Position numbers and translations under genes: made by a program. DNA of 64,000 nucleotides, taken from positions 39,038,468 to 39,102,467 of the forward strand of contig LS997563.1 in NCBI GenBank assembly GCA_000469685.2, given 5' to 3'. This document shows, piece after piece, positions 11,292 through 22,086 of this stretch. Positions within the stretch are counted from its first letter, which is position 1. Every line of letters starts with the position of its first letter. The notes under the pieces are model-generated. The model was given only the letters and a program-made list of their open reading frames with translations. It did no database searches and was not told the DNA's origin. Source of the DNA: Haemonchus contortus (Eukaryota; Nematoda; Chromadorea; Rhabditida; Trichostrongylidae).

Positions 11292-14200
11292 TCATCGTCG
11301 TAGTATTCTTCTTTTGTCATCGTCCTCAAAGACCGTTTCACATGGACTTGGATGTGGAGGAGCGAGGTTTGATTGCATATCCGAGGTGCCGTCCACGGGA
11401 GTATTCAGAGCTCTTGGAATGCCTCTACCAACACCCATAGCATATGAGGCACTGCTCTCCCCACCAACCATTGAAGCATAGTCATTTGTCTAGAAAATAA
11501 TGGAGTTAGCAAAGGAAACATCCTTTGATAAGTTCCGAGGCACACTTCGACTTCTTTGATTAATAACAATGTGAGCAAATCGACTTAACTTCGTTCGTAT
11601 TTGAATAACTCACTAAATCAATAATACCCACCATAGGACTTTCACAGCCATTTCTGAACCTTCTTGACGAGTCAAACACAGTTATCGGGCTAAACGGCCA
11701 CGTTTGATCGGCTACCTGGTGTGGTCCGGCAGGCTGCTGTTGCCCAAATGGACGTAAGACGTTACCGTGATGGCCTCAAATTCAAACAGATCTTCGAAGG
11801 AGCAGCATTTTTCACCCAAAAGTTGCAACTTCAAATAACAAGTAATAGAAAATGCTATAGTAATACCGTTACCTTACCTCAAGATACCAGCACTCGTAAA
11901 AAATCCTATGAAACTCGAAAGCAAAAAGAGTGTATTTATATATGAAAAAATTTTCAATCAAGAAGCAGTACGATATAATAAGCAGAACACAATGAGTAGT
12001 TACCAGAAGATTCAAACATACCACCAGTTGGAGCAGGTGAACCCACGTAGGTGACCTCTGTTGTAGCTTCTATCTTTCCAGTTCCTCCACTGTTCTGAGT
12101 ACTGTCGGCACCACCTCTGACCCCAACCACTGCATCTAAACAAAGGGGATCTAAGAATGCTTACGAGTGGGTATAAGTACATTCACCCAGAACTGGATGG
12201 ACGCGGCAAATCGCGCGGCGAAATTTGTGGCGACTTACACGACTTTAGCGCCTACCATTGGGGCCCAAATTCAAAGTAGTGTGGATTGGTGGGATCAGCT
12301 CAGATACTTATCTACTCTACTTCAAGTTTGCGCCCCAATGATAGGTGCCAAAGTCGTCTTGAACGCAACGAATCTCGCCGCGCCATTTGCCGCGTCTATT
12401 CAGTTCTGGGTGAATGTTCCGTCCTCCTTTACGAGTAGTGGCTAGACATTGTGCTTCGAAAATAGAAGGGTCCGATTAGATTTAATGAAGAATAATAATA
12501 ACATACCACCAAAAACATAGTAACACTTTTCCGTGAATGTTAGCTTGCTGACCACGTGACGAATAAGTCCAGCCTTCAGTAACTCAGCTGCATACTGCCG
12601 TGCTGCTTTTCTATCGCTTACGTCTTCGACATGCTCCAGTAGCCAATCGACGAGATCTCGACCTATATTCATAAAACTTAAGTAAAAAAGAACAGGTATG
12701 GGGAGAATTTAGCTCACCTATGAATGACATGGGTACAAGGATTTTGAGCCACTTTCTATTTTTCACTTGAAGGCCAGAATCAGGTTTCGCCAGTGCTCTC
12801 AATATAATCACCGGATCCATTGTTATTGACAAACGTTGAGTGGCTTTATGCTCTGAACATTCAGATTTTAAAAGGTGAAAAAGGTAGCCAAGGATGATTA
12901 TGGAACAGCAGAAAATTAACAAGGAGAAAAAGGTGTGTAAAAATGAAAGCCAGTATCACCGTTTTGCTCATTTTCTCGCCTCCTTTCCAGTTCTTCCATG
13001 TTGACTTGAGGTATACCATGGCGTCTCTGCTCGTAAAGGGCTCTTTCCTGAACAAAGCTCATCACCAATGAATTGATACAATATTCTGCACCGTAGACAC
13101 ATTTCAGCACAGGAAAGTCCAATTTCCAAATGAAAGAAAAGAGTCCAAATATGAATTTTTCGAAGCGAAGCCACGAGTATGAAGACTTTACCAACCTCTT
13201 CATCGTCGGTCTCTCTCATAGTGCCTAGCGTATTTTCATCGAATGTCTCCGTCAGCTCGTCAGACAACCCTCGTTCGCGATAAATGCGCTGTCGCTCAGA
13301 GCACTGCCTAAAAACTGTCGAAATCATTTCCAAATCTGGCGGCAGGAGACATTCATTGCCGAGAAAAAAAGTTAAGTGCCAAGGATAGAATACATATATT
13401 AGTGTTTCAAAATATAGAATTTGTCAGAACATTAAGTGCAACATTATGCAATTGGTAGAAATAAACGTACGCAGCGGTTTGAACCCAAAGTGAGACGTCA
13501 AGCGGAAGCGTTTCCGATGCGAGTGTTGAAAGAGGATCATAATCATTACCTCGAGAATACTTCGCGACAAACAACGTGAGGGGCCTAAAAAGTCTTTCCG
13601 ATTATTTTATCGAAGCTATATCTTGTAGTCCAGATCTCTTGACCTATCAGCTCAGCAAGCACAAACAACTAAAAGCCAAGTTAAGCAATTCCTGAACTAA
13701 CTTCTTTGCTGCGGCCACCTCACGAAGCACACGCACTGCTTGGGCCTCTGTGAGATTTTCAAACGATCGATTGTTCACTTGGACAATTTGATCTCCTACT
13801 TCTATGCGACCGTCCTTTGCAACAGCGCCGTCTGCAATTTCAACCTCACCAAATCTATCAATGACAAACGGATTTTTAATTTGTTTTTCGTGAAAGCGCG
13901 ATGCAGTCGATACAGTCATCTTACCTGGTAAGATTTCGCTCACTAGTATGCTACCCTGGAAGCTTCCAACAGAAATACCGAGGTAGGGTGTGGACCTCAT
14001 CGACAGATTTACTTCTAGAATCCGTGGGAGAGACAAGCTAGTCATGCTGAATCAAGTGACCTTTTAGAGTAATCCCGTAAAATATATGACACAACTTTGA
14101 AACATTTGCTCACCTGCTCTCTGTAATTGAACTAATCGTACTCGGTACATACGCCTTCCTGAAACGCTCTTTACGCGGTTTTCGTCTTCGAACTTTACCT

Positions 14201-16170
14201 CCATCGTTGTAGCCACCATTAGCACACAGAGGCTCATAAAGTGAAGAGGAGGCCGTTGCCGAAAACCTTTAATCAGATAAAATCAAATTCAGATTACATC
14301 GGAGCAAAGCTCGATTTCAGCATTGTAATTCGCATAACGCGTTTGTCAGAAAAAAAAAGAATTACGATGGCGGCACTATCTTGTGCACAGTATGGGATTA
14401 ATCATAGAATGAAGCTTGCTCAAGACTATCGACTCAATTGTTTTTTCAAAATCGGCACAGTACTAGGGCCGGTTTACGCCTGCCTAGCTGACAAACACCA
14501 TAAAACAACCATGGCATGCAATTTAAAGTAATCGTAGTACCTAGTTGAGTCATCGTACTTGTAAAAGTTTTCAGAATTAGAAGTGTATAGCTCGGCGAGG
14601 TGTTCTCCTGCTCGTCCTGAACAAATGCCATGGGATTTGTAATAAAAGAAAAAAATAAGACGAGACTGACAAAACGCACTGCTGACAACGGTCCCTCCAA
14701 CGCTGCTAGCCGGATGTGTACTCTCAGAAGCATCAAGCAAATCCAGATTGGCTAGAGACCGACGTCGCCCTCGCTATAAAAGTTTTCTATCAAATTTATG
14801 AATAAAATCAAGAAAATCGGCGGTTCCTCAAAGCATGCTGAATTGATACTGCCACCGAAACCAAACAAATATGACAGATTTGCTGTCCTTTTTTTTTGCC
14901 CGTCTGGATGACTAAACAACATTGTCCTTTTCAACAGGCTTGATAAGCAAAATCTGATCGTAGCCTAGACTAGGCTACGATCTGATTTTGGCCTAGGCTA
15001 GATAGTAAAATTTTGGAATTTCAGAATTTTAACACAAATTTCCAACCTTATCCAGTTGATCTACTTCACACAAATAGTCGGTTTGCCCTCTTCGAGGAAG
15101 AGTTCCGGAACGTGGTACCGCACCAGCACCACCACAACTGTGCAGAAATAACTCGAACAGGCCATTCGATGAGCGCTTCAGAGAGGAGGAGTCGTCGGTG
15201 AGCTCTATTTTCACTTCTCTGGAAGAAAAATATATAGAGGAAGTGTGGCAAAAAGCAGATTGGTCCGAAATGGATGGAGCCACTCACCAGAACCATAGCA
15301 CCGAAGGGTAATAATGCAATGAGTTTTGACTTGATGTTTTGTTAACTGCTGTTATTTCGCCGCAGTACGCGTTCCGAAAGTCTCACAAAATTGGCGATTT
15401 ATGGAAAAAACTTCAGTCTCGGACGAGACTCGAACCCATACTTGTGCCCGGAAAGCACAGGTAGGGGGTTCGAGTCCCGAGGAGAGAGTGAAGTTTCGTC
15501 CATAAATCGCCAAACTTGTGAGAATTAATTAGCTTCTCTAACATATTACAAAGATCTCCCTTTGCAAATGTATTGCACAGAAGATAGTCATTGAATATGC
15601 AACATGAACGAAGCTATGAATAATATTGAAAAAGAAAAAAGGACAGGATTCGAAACATTGCCCAACAGTTCACAGGGCAAACGATTTTGTTACCTCGGGA
15701 ACCAGTATATTAATAATGAAATAATAACTGAACCCAGATGAGCTGAACGTTAACAATACATACCGTTTTATGTCGGCGTCCAAACCCTTGCAGAAGTATT
15801 TGAACCCTTTTTTAGTGAATACTTTTTTGAAATCTCTAAGAGTGGCCAAATCTGGAGGTACAGGAAGAACTGATACAAATGGAGTCGTATCATCATCTAG
15901 GTAGTAGTACACCTGGAAAAAATATTGACGATGTTGTAGACCAATCCCAAATTGACGTTCCCCAGCTTTCTAACAAGAATTTACCTTGGTTTCAAGCGGC
16001 TGTTGAAAATCATTATTGATTTGGTCATCTGAAAGAACTGATATGTTAAGCTTGCTATACGACACTGTTAAACTCTTTATATGTATGGCTAACTAAACCA
16101 ATGGTCTCGAAAGAGAACCCACTTTTTACCTTCGGCGGATGGCTCATTAAATGCGAATGAAAATAAATGC
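11292..16170 (-). CDS. dsh: Dishevelled (DIX-PDZ-DEP), start exon missing
   Basis: Cytoplasmic Wnt-pathway scaffold of the Dishevelled family (C. elegans relatives DSH-1, DSH-2, MIG-5). Eighteen exons with consistent phases: 16170-16130, 16028-15985, 15912-15764, 15218-15047, 14773-14680, 14616-14541, 14266-14114, 14046-13925, 13831-13702, 13584-13471, 13307-13196, 13047-12960, 12852-12718, 12662-12507, 12135-12022, 11791-11716, 11662-11632, 11489-11292 (stop TGA). About 668 residues seen. Order: DIX domain ([20 protein letters not shown] ... [14 protein letters not shown]); polybasic [14 protein letters not shown] domain ([34 protein letters not shown]); linker; DEP domain ([47 protein letters not shown]). 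The first visible exon begins mid-codon, so the start codon is further upstream, possibly beyond the palindromic element at 16562-19046. The exons at 11662-11632 and 11791-11716 are the least certain. The C-terminus ends in [10 protein letters not shown]. Which nematode paralogue this is cannot be decided by eye. Confidence 0.93.
12169..12428. mobile_element. 260-bp foldback MITE in Dishevelled intron
   Basis: Two arms of roughly 110 bp form an imperfect inverted repeat, for example ACATTCACCCAGAACTG at the left and its complement at the right, and the inner pair around CATTGGGGC. The direct repeat TTACGAGT at 12161-12168 and 12429-12436 is read as an 8-bp target duplication, which would fit a hAT-type MITE. 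It lies in the intron directly after the DEP-domain exon. The 92-residue open frame across it is a by-product. Confidence 0.75.
14956..14982. repeat. Short perfect palindrome, 13-bp arms
   Basis: GATCGTAGCCTAG, one base, then its exact reverse complement. It lies in the Dishevelled intron between exons 15218-15047 and 14773-14680. Function unknown; it could be an insertion scar or a hairpin. Confidence 0.85.
15381..15523. mobile_element. 143-bp foldback MITE carrying tRNA-type B boxes
   Basis: Each arm is about 65-70 bp. The outer ends are TCTCACAAAATTGGCGATTT and its near complement. Each arm contains a Pol III B-box-like sequence: GGTTCGAGTCCC at 15467-15478 on the plus strand, and GGGTTCGAGTCTC on the minus strand at about 15425-15437. 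It therefore looks like a fold-back of a tRNA-end-like sequence. It sits in the Dishevelled intron between exons 15912-15764 and 15218-15047. No clear target duplication was seen. Confidence 0.65.
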
Positions 16171-16561
16171 CTGAAAGTGCAATATCGGATAAAGCTACTT
16201 ACTAAAATAGTTCTGACGATTTAAATTACTAAAAGGAAATGCATTTATCTATGGATATCACAAATTAGAAGAATAAGCTGGTTCGAAGATTGTAAAAACA
16301 ATAGAAAATGCCCTCACCGCGGCGCAAACGCAGCGCGGCCTACAACTTGTAATAGAGCACATTATTCCCACTGCAATCTGTAGATCTTTGAAAGTCTCAT
16401 CGGGGAATTGCCTGCTGTCTGGCTAGTTCCGGCTAATATAAGGTAATTGTACCTTTTGTTGTTTATTAACTTAACTGCTCGGCGTAAATCTAGTATTACT
16501 AGCGTAGTCGTAATTGCGCGTGTCTCAACGAGCAGAGCTGCCTTTCATTCAGACGATAGAG
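16171..16561. other. Dishevelled 5' region, no exon identified
   Basis: Upstream of the first recognised Dishevelled exon. It contains a GC-rich patch at about 16315-16345 and a donor-like GTGAGG on the minus strand. The short open frames here do not join the 16170-16130 exon in phase. This could be 5' intron or promoter. Confidence 0.4.
16552..16561. repeat. Left 10-bp target site duplication
   Basis: GACGATAGAG, repeated exactly at 19047-19056 directly outside the palindromic element. Confidence 0.9.
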
Positions 16562-19046
16562 ACTCGCAGCTAAATCTACACCCCGAAAAATTAACGGGCG
16601 AGTTGTGCGCGACATTTGTCAACTTTTTGCGTCAACTGTCTAACTGAAAACCAGGCAATTCGTTGCGGGACCATAGCAGCTACCTCTCAACGCCGATCAA
16701 TGCAACTTCCCCTCTTATTCTCTTATTCACTACATTATTTTGCTGCGATTCTGATCTGGTATTCCTCTATTCTGCAAGATTCTGTGCTGAAACTACTCTG
16801 CTGCCATTCTACTGGATACCCTGCGCTAACCGAGGCTCAAGCACTGTTCGCCTTTCATTTGTGTTTTTATTCTGCTGGTACTACATTCTACTTGTTATCC
16901 ATTCACACTTTGGCTTTTGTAACTCGTATTCCGTATTTGACAATTCTGACTCTACTTTGCAGTGACTTCGTATTTGACGCTGCTTGTAATTATAATTCTG
17001 TTATTGCTATTCACCGCATCCTGCATACTGGGAAACACTTGTGGTGAGATTTAATCTACATTTATTGCTTCTTCGTTTCTAACTTTTGTTTTTTAATTGT
17101 TCTTGCGCCTTTTGAGATTCATTCTGTGTATTGCTTTCATATAGCTGTCTTTTAGTTTTTTTCTGCTTGAATTCTCTCCTAGTCACGCATTTATGCGGCA
17201 GCATATAACTGAACTGTGGGAGGACTCATATGATTCTACCCCTCTTCATTTTTATGCTGCTTCGGAGGTGAATTCACAACTTTCTCGCTAATGTCCACCA
17301 TTCTGCCTCTCAACCAAGCAATGAGTAGTTTTCGCTGCATCTTCTCCACTTATATTCTTTACCTGCTTCCACGAACTCTTCTCTTGATCGATTTTATCCA
17401 GTAACCGTTCACAATTACAACAGCATTATTAATTCTACAATATGGAATAGTTCGACGATAAAATTTCATTTCTCATGTCACCTGCTGCATATGCTTCCAG
17501 TTTGCAATCTTAGAAGAATTTGAGTGTGCTAGTGTTCCAACTTTGTTGTAATCCTTCAACAACTGATTATAACTTATTCGGCATACTGTCGCGGTGAATA
17601 GGTACACCGTGCTGCCGTTTGCATAAATAGGGTTGCTAGTATCACACTGATTTACAGTGAGTTTCGTTTCATACCATAGCGATCGGTTTGGGCCTTTGTT
17701 GGATGCGAGCTACCTCATCGCATTTCACTTTCGTGTTTTCATTGGATATCGATGATTGCTTGGAATAAACCTTTTCACGTTACGTTAAATAGATACTTCA
17801 CATTACATAACATACAGAGAGCTCGAATCCGATGAGAAATGAGGAGGAAGACGCAATCCGTGGAGGATACAAGAGTTGATCTCGAGGAGTTTCATTCTAC
17901 TGGATTTCTTTCGAGGAAGATCCCGCTCTCCCAGAAAGACATGGATCCAGAAGAACCAGATGTCAGAGAAACACAGTGGGTGGGGTGCACGCAGTGCTGC
18001 GTTTGGGTGCACGCTGTGTGTGCGCGAGGTGTGCAACATCGAAACTGTAGAGCTTGCATGAAAGGGATATTCAGTATCCATGTTTAATGTGGGTCAGGAA
18101 CACGGGGTTTAATGTAAAAAATTAAGGGTCAAGGAGATATGAGAAATCATCGCTGAATTTCTACATATTGTAGAATTAATAATGCTGTTGTAATTGTGAA
18201 CGGTTACTGGATAAAATCGATCAAGAGAAGAGTTCGTGGAAGCAGGTAAAGAATATAAGTGGAGAAGATGCAGCGAAAACTACTCATTGCTTGGTTGAGA
18301 GGCAGAATGGTGGACATTAGCGAGAAAGTTGTGAATTCACCTCCGAAGCAGCATAAAAATGAAGAGGGGTAGAATCATATGAGTCCTCCCACAGTTCAGT
18401 TATATGCTGCCGCATAAACGCGTGACTAGGAAAGAATTCAAGCAGAAAAAAACTAAAAGTCAGCTATATGAAAGCAATACACAGAATGAATCTCAAAAGG
18501 CGCAAGAACAATTAAAAAACAAAAGTTAGAAACGAAGAAGCAATAAATGTAGATTAAATCTCACCACAAGTGTTTCCCAGTATGCAGGATGCGGTGAATA
18601 GCAATAACAGAATTATAATTACAAGCAGCGTCAAATACGAAGTCACTGCAAAGTAGAGTCAGAATTGTCAAATACGGAATACGAGTTACAAAAGCCAAAG
18701 TGTGAATGGATAACAAGTAGAATGTAGTACCAGCAGAATAAAAACACAAATGAAAGGCGAACAGTGCTTGAGCCTCGGTTAGCGCAGGGTATCCAGTAGA
18801 ATGGCAGCAGAGTAGTTTCAGCACAGAATCTTGCAGAATAGAGGAATACCAGATCAGAATCGCAGCAAAATAATGTAGTGAATAAGAGAATAAGAGGGGA
18901 AGTTGCATTGATCGGCGTTGAGAGGTAGCTGCTATGGTCCCGCAACGAATTGCCTGGTTTTCAGTTAGACAGTTGACGCAAAAAGTTGACAAATGTCGCG
19001 CACAACTCGCCCGTTAATTTTTCGGGGTGTAGATTTAGCTGCGAGT
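16562..19046. mobile_element. 2,485-bp palindromic Mutator-like (Pack-MULE-like) element
   Basis: Two 883-bp inverted arms (16562-17444 and 18164-19046) that differ at only a few positions; I saw three mismatches in the part compared closely. They flank a unique 719-bp centre (17445-18163). The termini read ACTCGCAGCTAAATCTACAC at the left and its complement at the right. The exact 10-bp direct repeat outside the element is the target duplication. Very long TIRs with a 9-11-bp duplication are the hallmark of Mutator-like elements. The near-identity of the arms implies recent insertion or ongoing gene conversion. Both arms encode the same 143-residue open frame (16616-17047 +, 18561-18992 -), which is low-complexity and probably not a gene. 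The centre carries a PHD-finger-like ORF, so this may be a gene-fragment-carrying element. Confidence 0.9.
17839..18087 (+). pseudogene. PHD-finger-like fragment inside the palindromic element
   Basis: An 82-codon open frame in the unique centre of the element. Its C-terminal part reads WVGCTQCCVWVHAVCARG followed by HRNCRAC, giving C-x2-C-x4-H-x2-C and a final C-x2-C. This matches the second half of a PHD/treble-clef zinc finger (family pattern W-x-x-C-x2-C-x-x-W-x-H-x2-C). Such fingers occur at the C-termini of several transposases and in chromatin proteins. No transposase catalytic domain is visible, so this is either a captured host exon or a remnant of the autonomous element's protein. 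Expression is unknown. Confidence 0.5.
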
Positions 19047-19474
19047 GACGATAGAGTTCTCTCAAGGTCACTCATCTTCTCATAGAAGCCGACTCATAGA
19101 AGTAAGAGAAGAGGTAAGGTACCTGAAGACATCCGGGTCCATATGCTACTCCCGAATTACTATTTACAAGTTGGCACGGATCTCTCGTAAGAGTCAAAGA
19201 TTGGCATTTAATTGTTTTATGGCGTAGTCGTCCACATTACACTTTTACGGTTTATGATCGTCTTTATTGCAAAAGGACGCCGTGAAAAATATGTGGTGAT
19301 GTAGGGCTCTTTCGCTTCTCAACAGGTTCTGTGCAACCTCTTTTCAATTATCATCTTTAACTTTTATAAGAGGAATTTCGCTGCCCAAATAATCTTGCAA
19401 TTTTAAATTTCTCAGACGTTTGATAGAGAAACGGCGAAAGTTTCGAACGATGTTAGATCCTGTTTTGGGAATAC
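19047..19474. other. No recognised feature after the right TSD
   Basis: The right target duplication is 19047-19056. The remainder shows no exon, RNA gene or repeat that I can name; it may be 5' intron or promoter of Dishevelled. Confidence 0.4.
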
Positions 19475-19708
19475 GCCTTGCATCTGGCTTCCATTCAGGA
19501 TTGTGGTGACGCTTTGAATGCGTATGTAGATTATACAGGGACCGCCGATGCACAAGTCAGTCCTTTTATCCTCCCAGACAAGTCTGGTACCGATTCACCG
19601 GCCCCGCAAAGAAGGAAGGCTTGGTTGACCCACGCGGATATCGACCCAGGATTCGAACCCGCGACCGCACACGTATGGTAGGGCGCAGCTTACCACTACA
19701 CCACCAAT
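19475..19708 (-). repeat. tRNA-derived SINE copy E (clearest Pol III boxes)
   Basis: On the minus strand it starts GGTGGTGTAGTGGTAAGC (A-box-like). About 45 bases later comes GGTTCGAATCC, a perfect B-box consensus, followed by the family body with CAACCAAGCCTTCC and GGTACCAGACTTGTCTGGGA. This copy gives the best evidence that the family head is tRNA-derived. Confidence 0.8.
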
Positions 19709-20008
19709 TGTTTGGAACCATTGTTTTTCATTTTCTGTGCTTTTCCTTAGCTGCAATATAGTTATATTTTTTCACTCGTTTTTTGATTGACTACTAATTT
19801 ACCCTTCAGTCTGCATTAACACTTTATCTGGATTGCAAATGCCAGGATTATTGACTAAATCTGTCTCTAGTCAGTAAACGTAATTTATATTCGTTAATTT
19901 ATTGTGGTCCACCACAATTAACAACACTTGGTGAAAAATAGTTGTAATAGTAATGTCAACAACTGGCAAGGTTGAGATGAGGGCATCCTACTTACTATAA
20001 AGCGCTTA
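19709..20008. other. No recognised feature
   Basis: AT-rich spacer between the SINE and the GTCT microsatellite, with no coding signal. Confidence 0.4.
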
Positions 20009-20058
<50 letters not shown>

Positions 20059-20074
20059 CTGTCTGTATGTCTGT
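20009..20074. repeat. GTCT microsatellite
   Basis: About 16 tandem GTCT units with two interruptions (GTCC, GTAT). Directly upstream is CTATAAAGCGCTTA. The microsatellite leads into the GC-hairpin repeat zone and may mark the end of a larger element. Confidence 0.95.
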
Positions 20075-20149
20075 CACGAAATTCCTTAGCTCCTTTAGAT
20101 CTGCCTGGAGAGACCGGGTCAAGTGTGGGATGGGTGGGCCAGGTCTCGA

Positions 20150-21320
20150 GAAGTATAAAACACACATCAGCTTGGCGGAGCCCCGCCCACAGTGGGCGTG
20201 GCGTGCCTCGAAATGAGCCCTACCGAGGACCATGATTTCAAATTCAGCCACAAGACGGCCTCAAAATTGGGGTTTAAAGGTGGCTTGAGGTGTGCATTGG
20301 TAAGTTAGATCGAATTGGGGAGACCCACCCCCGATGGGCGGGGCGTTCTCCAAAAATGCAATGCTTTATGAAAACATTTATAACTCGGTTTGGAGAAAGC
20401 CAACAGAGCAGGAAAAAGTTGATGTAGGAGGAGCACTGTCGGGGGTGTCTCCAGCATAAATGACGTCAGCGGAGGCCCGCCCACAATGGGCGGAGCGTGC
20501 CTCGAAGCTCACATCCCTTCTTACATTTATATACGAAAATCCATAATTCCGGTTCCCATGGACGTAGAGAGTTCAAATTTGGTAGGAGCACAGGCGTCAT
20601 GAAGGAAAAACTCATGGTGGGTGGCGGAACCAGACTCCGCCCACAAGGGGCGGGGTTTGTGCGGATATTCACAACTCCCGTCCCCATGGACCGAGAAAGT
20701 TCAAACTCGGTAGGAGTACAGGCGCCATGGTGGCTAAACGTAGGGTGGATGGCAGGACCAGACTCCGCCCACAAGGGGCGGGGTTTGCGCGGAAATTCAT
20801 AACTCCCGTCCCCATGGACCTAGAAAGTCCAAACTTGGTAGGAGTACGGGCGACAGGATGGGAACACCTATGGTGGGTGGCAACACCGGACTCCGCCCAC
20901 AAGGGGCGGGGTTTGGGTGAAAATTCATGATTATGTCCCAATGGACCTAGAAAGTTCAAACTTGGTAGGAGTACAGAAACCGCGATGGGGAAACTTATGG
21001 TGGGTGGTGGAACCAGACTCCGCCCACAAGGGGCGGGGTTTGTGCGAAAACTCATAACTCCTGTCCCCATAGACCTAGAGAGTTCAAACGTGGTAGGAGT
21101 ACAGGCGACAGGATGGGAATACCTATGGTGGGGGGCAAGACCGGACTCCGCTCACAATGGGCGGGGTTTGGGCGAAAATTCATTACTCATGTCCTCATGG
21201 ACCTAGAAAGTTCAAACTTGGTGGGGGTACAGGCGCCATGGTGGCAAAACTTATGGTGGGTAGCAAAACCAGACTCCGCCCACAAGGGGCGGGGTTTGAG
21301 CGGAAACTCATAAAACCGAT
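20150..21320. repeat. 128-bp minisatellite with GC-hairpin core
   Basis: The core CCGCCCACAAGGGGCGG recurs at 20637, 20765, 20893, 21020, 21148 (variant) and 21276, giving a strict 127-128-bp period over six units. Degenerate cores lie at about 20181, 20322 and 20477. Each unit also carries CCCCATGGACCTAGAAAGTT and a GGTAGGAGTACAGGCG-type segment. The core is an imperfect palindrome (CCGCCC / GGGCGG) able to form a hairpin. The open frames across it on both strands are by-products of the period. Confidence 0.9.
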
Positions 21321-21838
21321 AAAGGTCTATAATGGAAAATCAGCTCATGCGGCTCCGCCTCTCATGGCTAGAGCCCCTAGCGCGCGCGAGAGCGTGCATA
21401 GCCGCCTGGTTACAGTATAACGGCGCTGTGTCAGCGTATGTACTTTTAGTACTAAATAGTCAACATCTGAGGAGGACCTTTCGAAGTCTAGCGAGCACCA
21501 TTCAACTACTACTATTAAATGCTTGTCGAGACCTCTAAATCATATCATTACGGATTTGAAATCTATTTTCACCGTAATCCCTAAGGTCCCGCAAAACTTC
21601 CCTTGAAGTTTTTTGGAAATTTGAATAAAAAGTGTCACCTAGTTATGGGAATCATTGGTAAACCAACGTTGCTATCCTTACTAGAAACTGTTCAACTAAT
21701 AATCATTAAATAGGGATTTCCATAAGGCAAAAAAATGTTTAACGGCAATTGGGAATCAAAAGGTGTTATACTGTAAATATAAATTTAAATACTGAAGTTA
21801 AACCTTAGTTAACCCGACCTTTGAAGTTTCCAAAGTCT
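21321..21838. other. No recognised feature
   Basis: No coding signal. There is a short GC-rich patch at about 21335-21415 after the last minisatellite unit, and AT-rich sequence afterwards. Confidence 0.4.
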
Positions 21839-22086
21839 GGGGCGAAAGTGGTGGAGCGGCAAGTGGCGCACTATCACACACGATCCAGGAATCGAATCAC
21901 TACTCGATACTCGCCCAGGTCAATCGAGCCCTTCATCCCTTTGGAGTCGTTTAATTGGTACCAGATTTGTATAGAAAGATAAAAGTGCTGAACTATAAAT
22001 AGACCGGTCTCTGCAAGGCATAATGTAGGCCACTTCAAAGAGTCACTACGATTCTCAGTGGATGTCGAATGCAGGGCGCATACCAA
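21839..22086 (+). repeat. tRNA-derived SINE copy C, diverged
   Basis: Same family, plus orientation: GTGGTGGAGCGGCAAGTGGC head, degraded B box, then GTTTAATTGGTACCAGATT and the shared 3' part with CACTACGATTCTCAGTGGA. It is more diverged than the copies at 49107 and 54290. Confidence 0.75.

Noticed and set aside
12167..12445. 92-residue open frame
   Set aside because: Covers the fold-back MITE exactly; no protein similarity.
16616..17047. 143-residue open frame, repeated identically at 18561-18992 on the other strand
   Set aside because: The two copies exist because the arms of the palindrome are nearly identical. The sequence is low-complexity (repeated ATTCT-like motifs), with no family motif.
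19640..19708. Possible functional tRNA gene
   Set aside because: It has A and B boxes, but no closed acceptor stem or anticodon arm could be formed, and the same sequence continues into the SINE body in five copies.
20497..21420. Several 70-130-codon open frames on both strands
   Set aside because: They follow the 128-bp minisatellite period and its GC-rich core; not genes.
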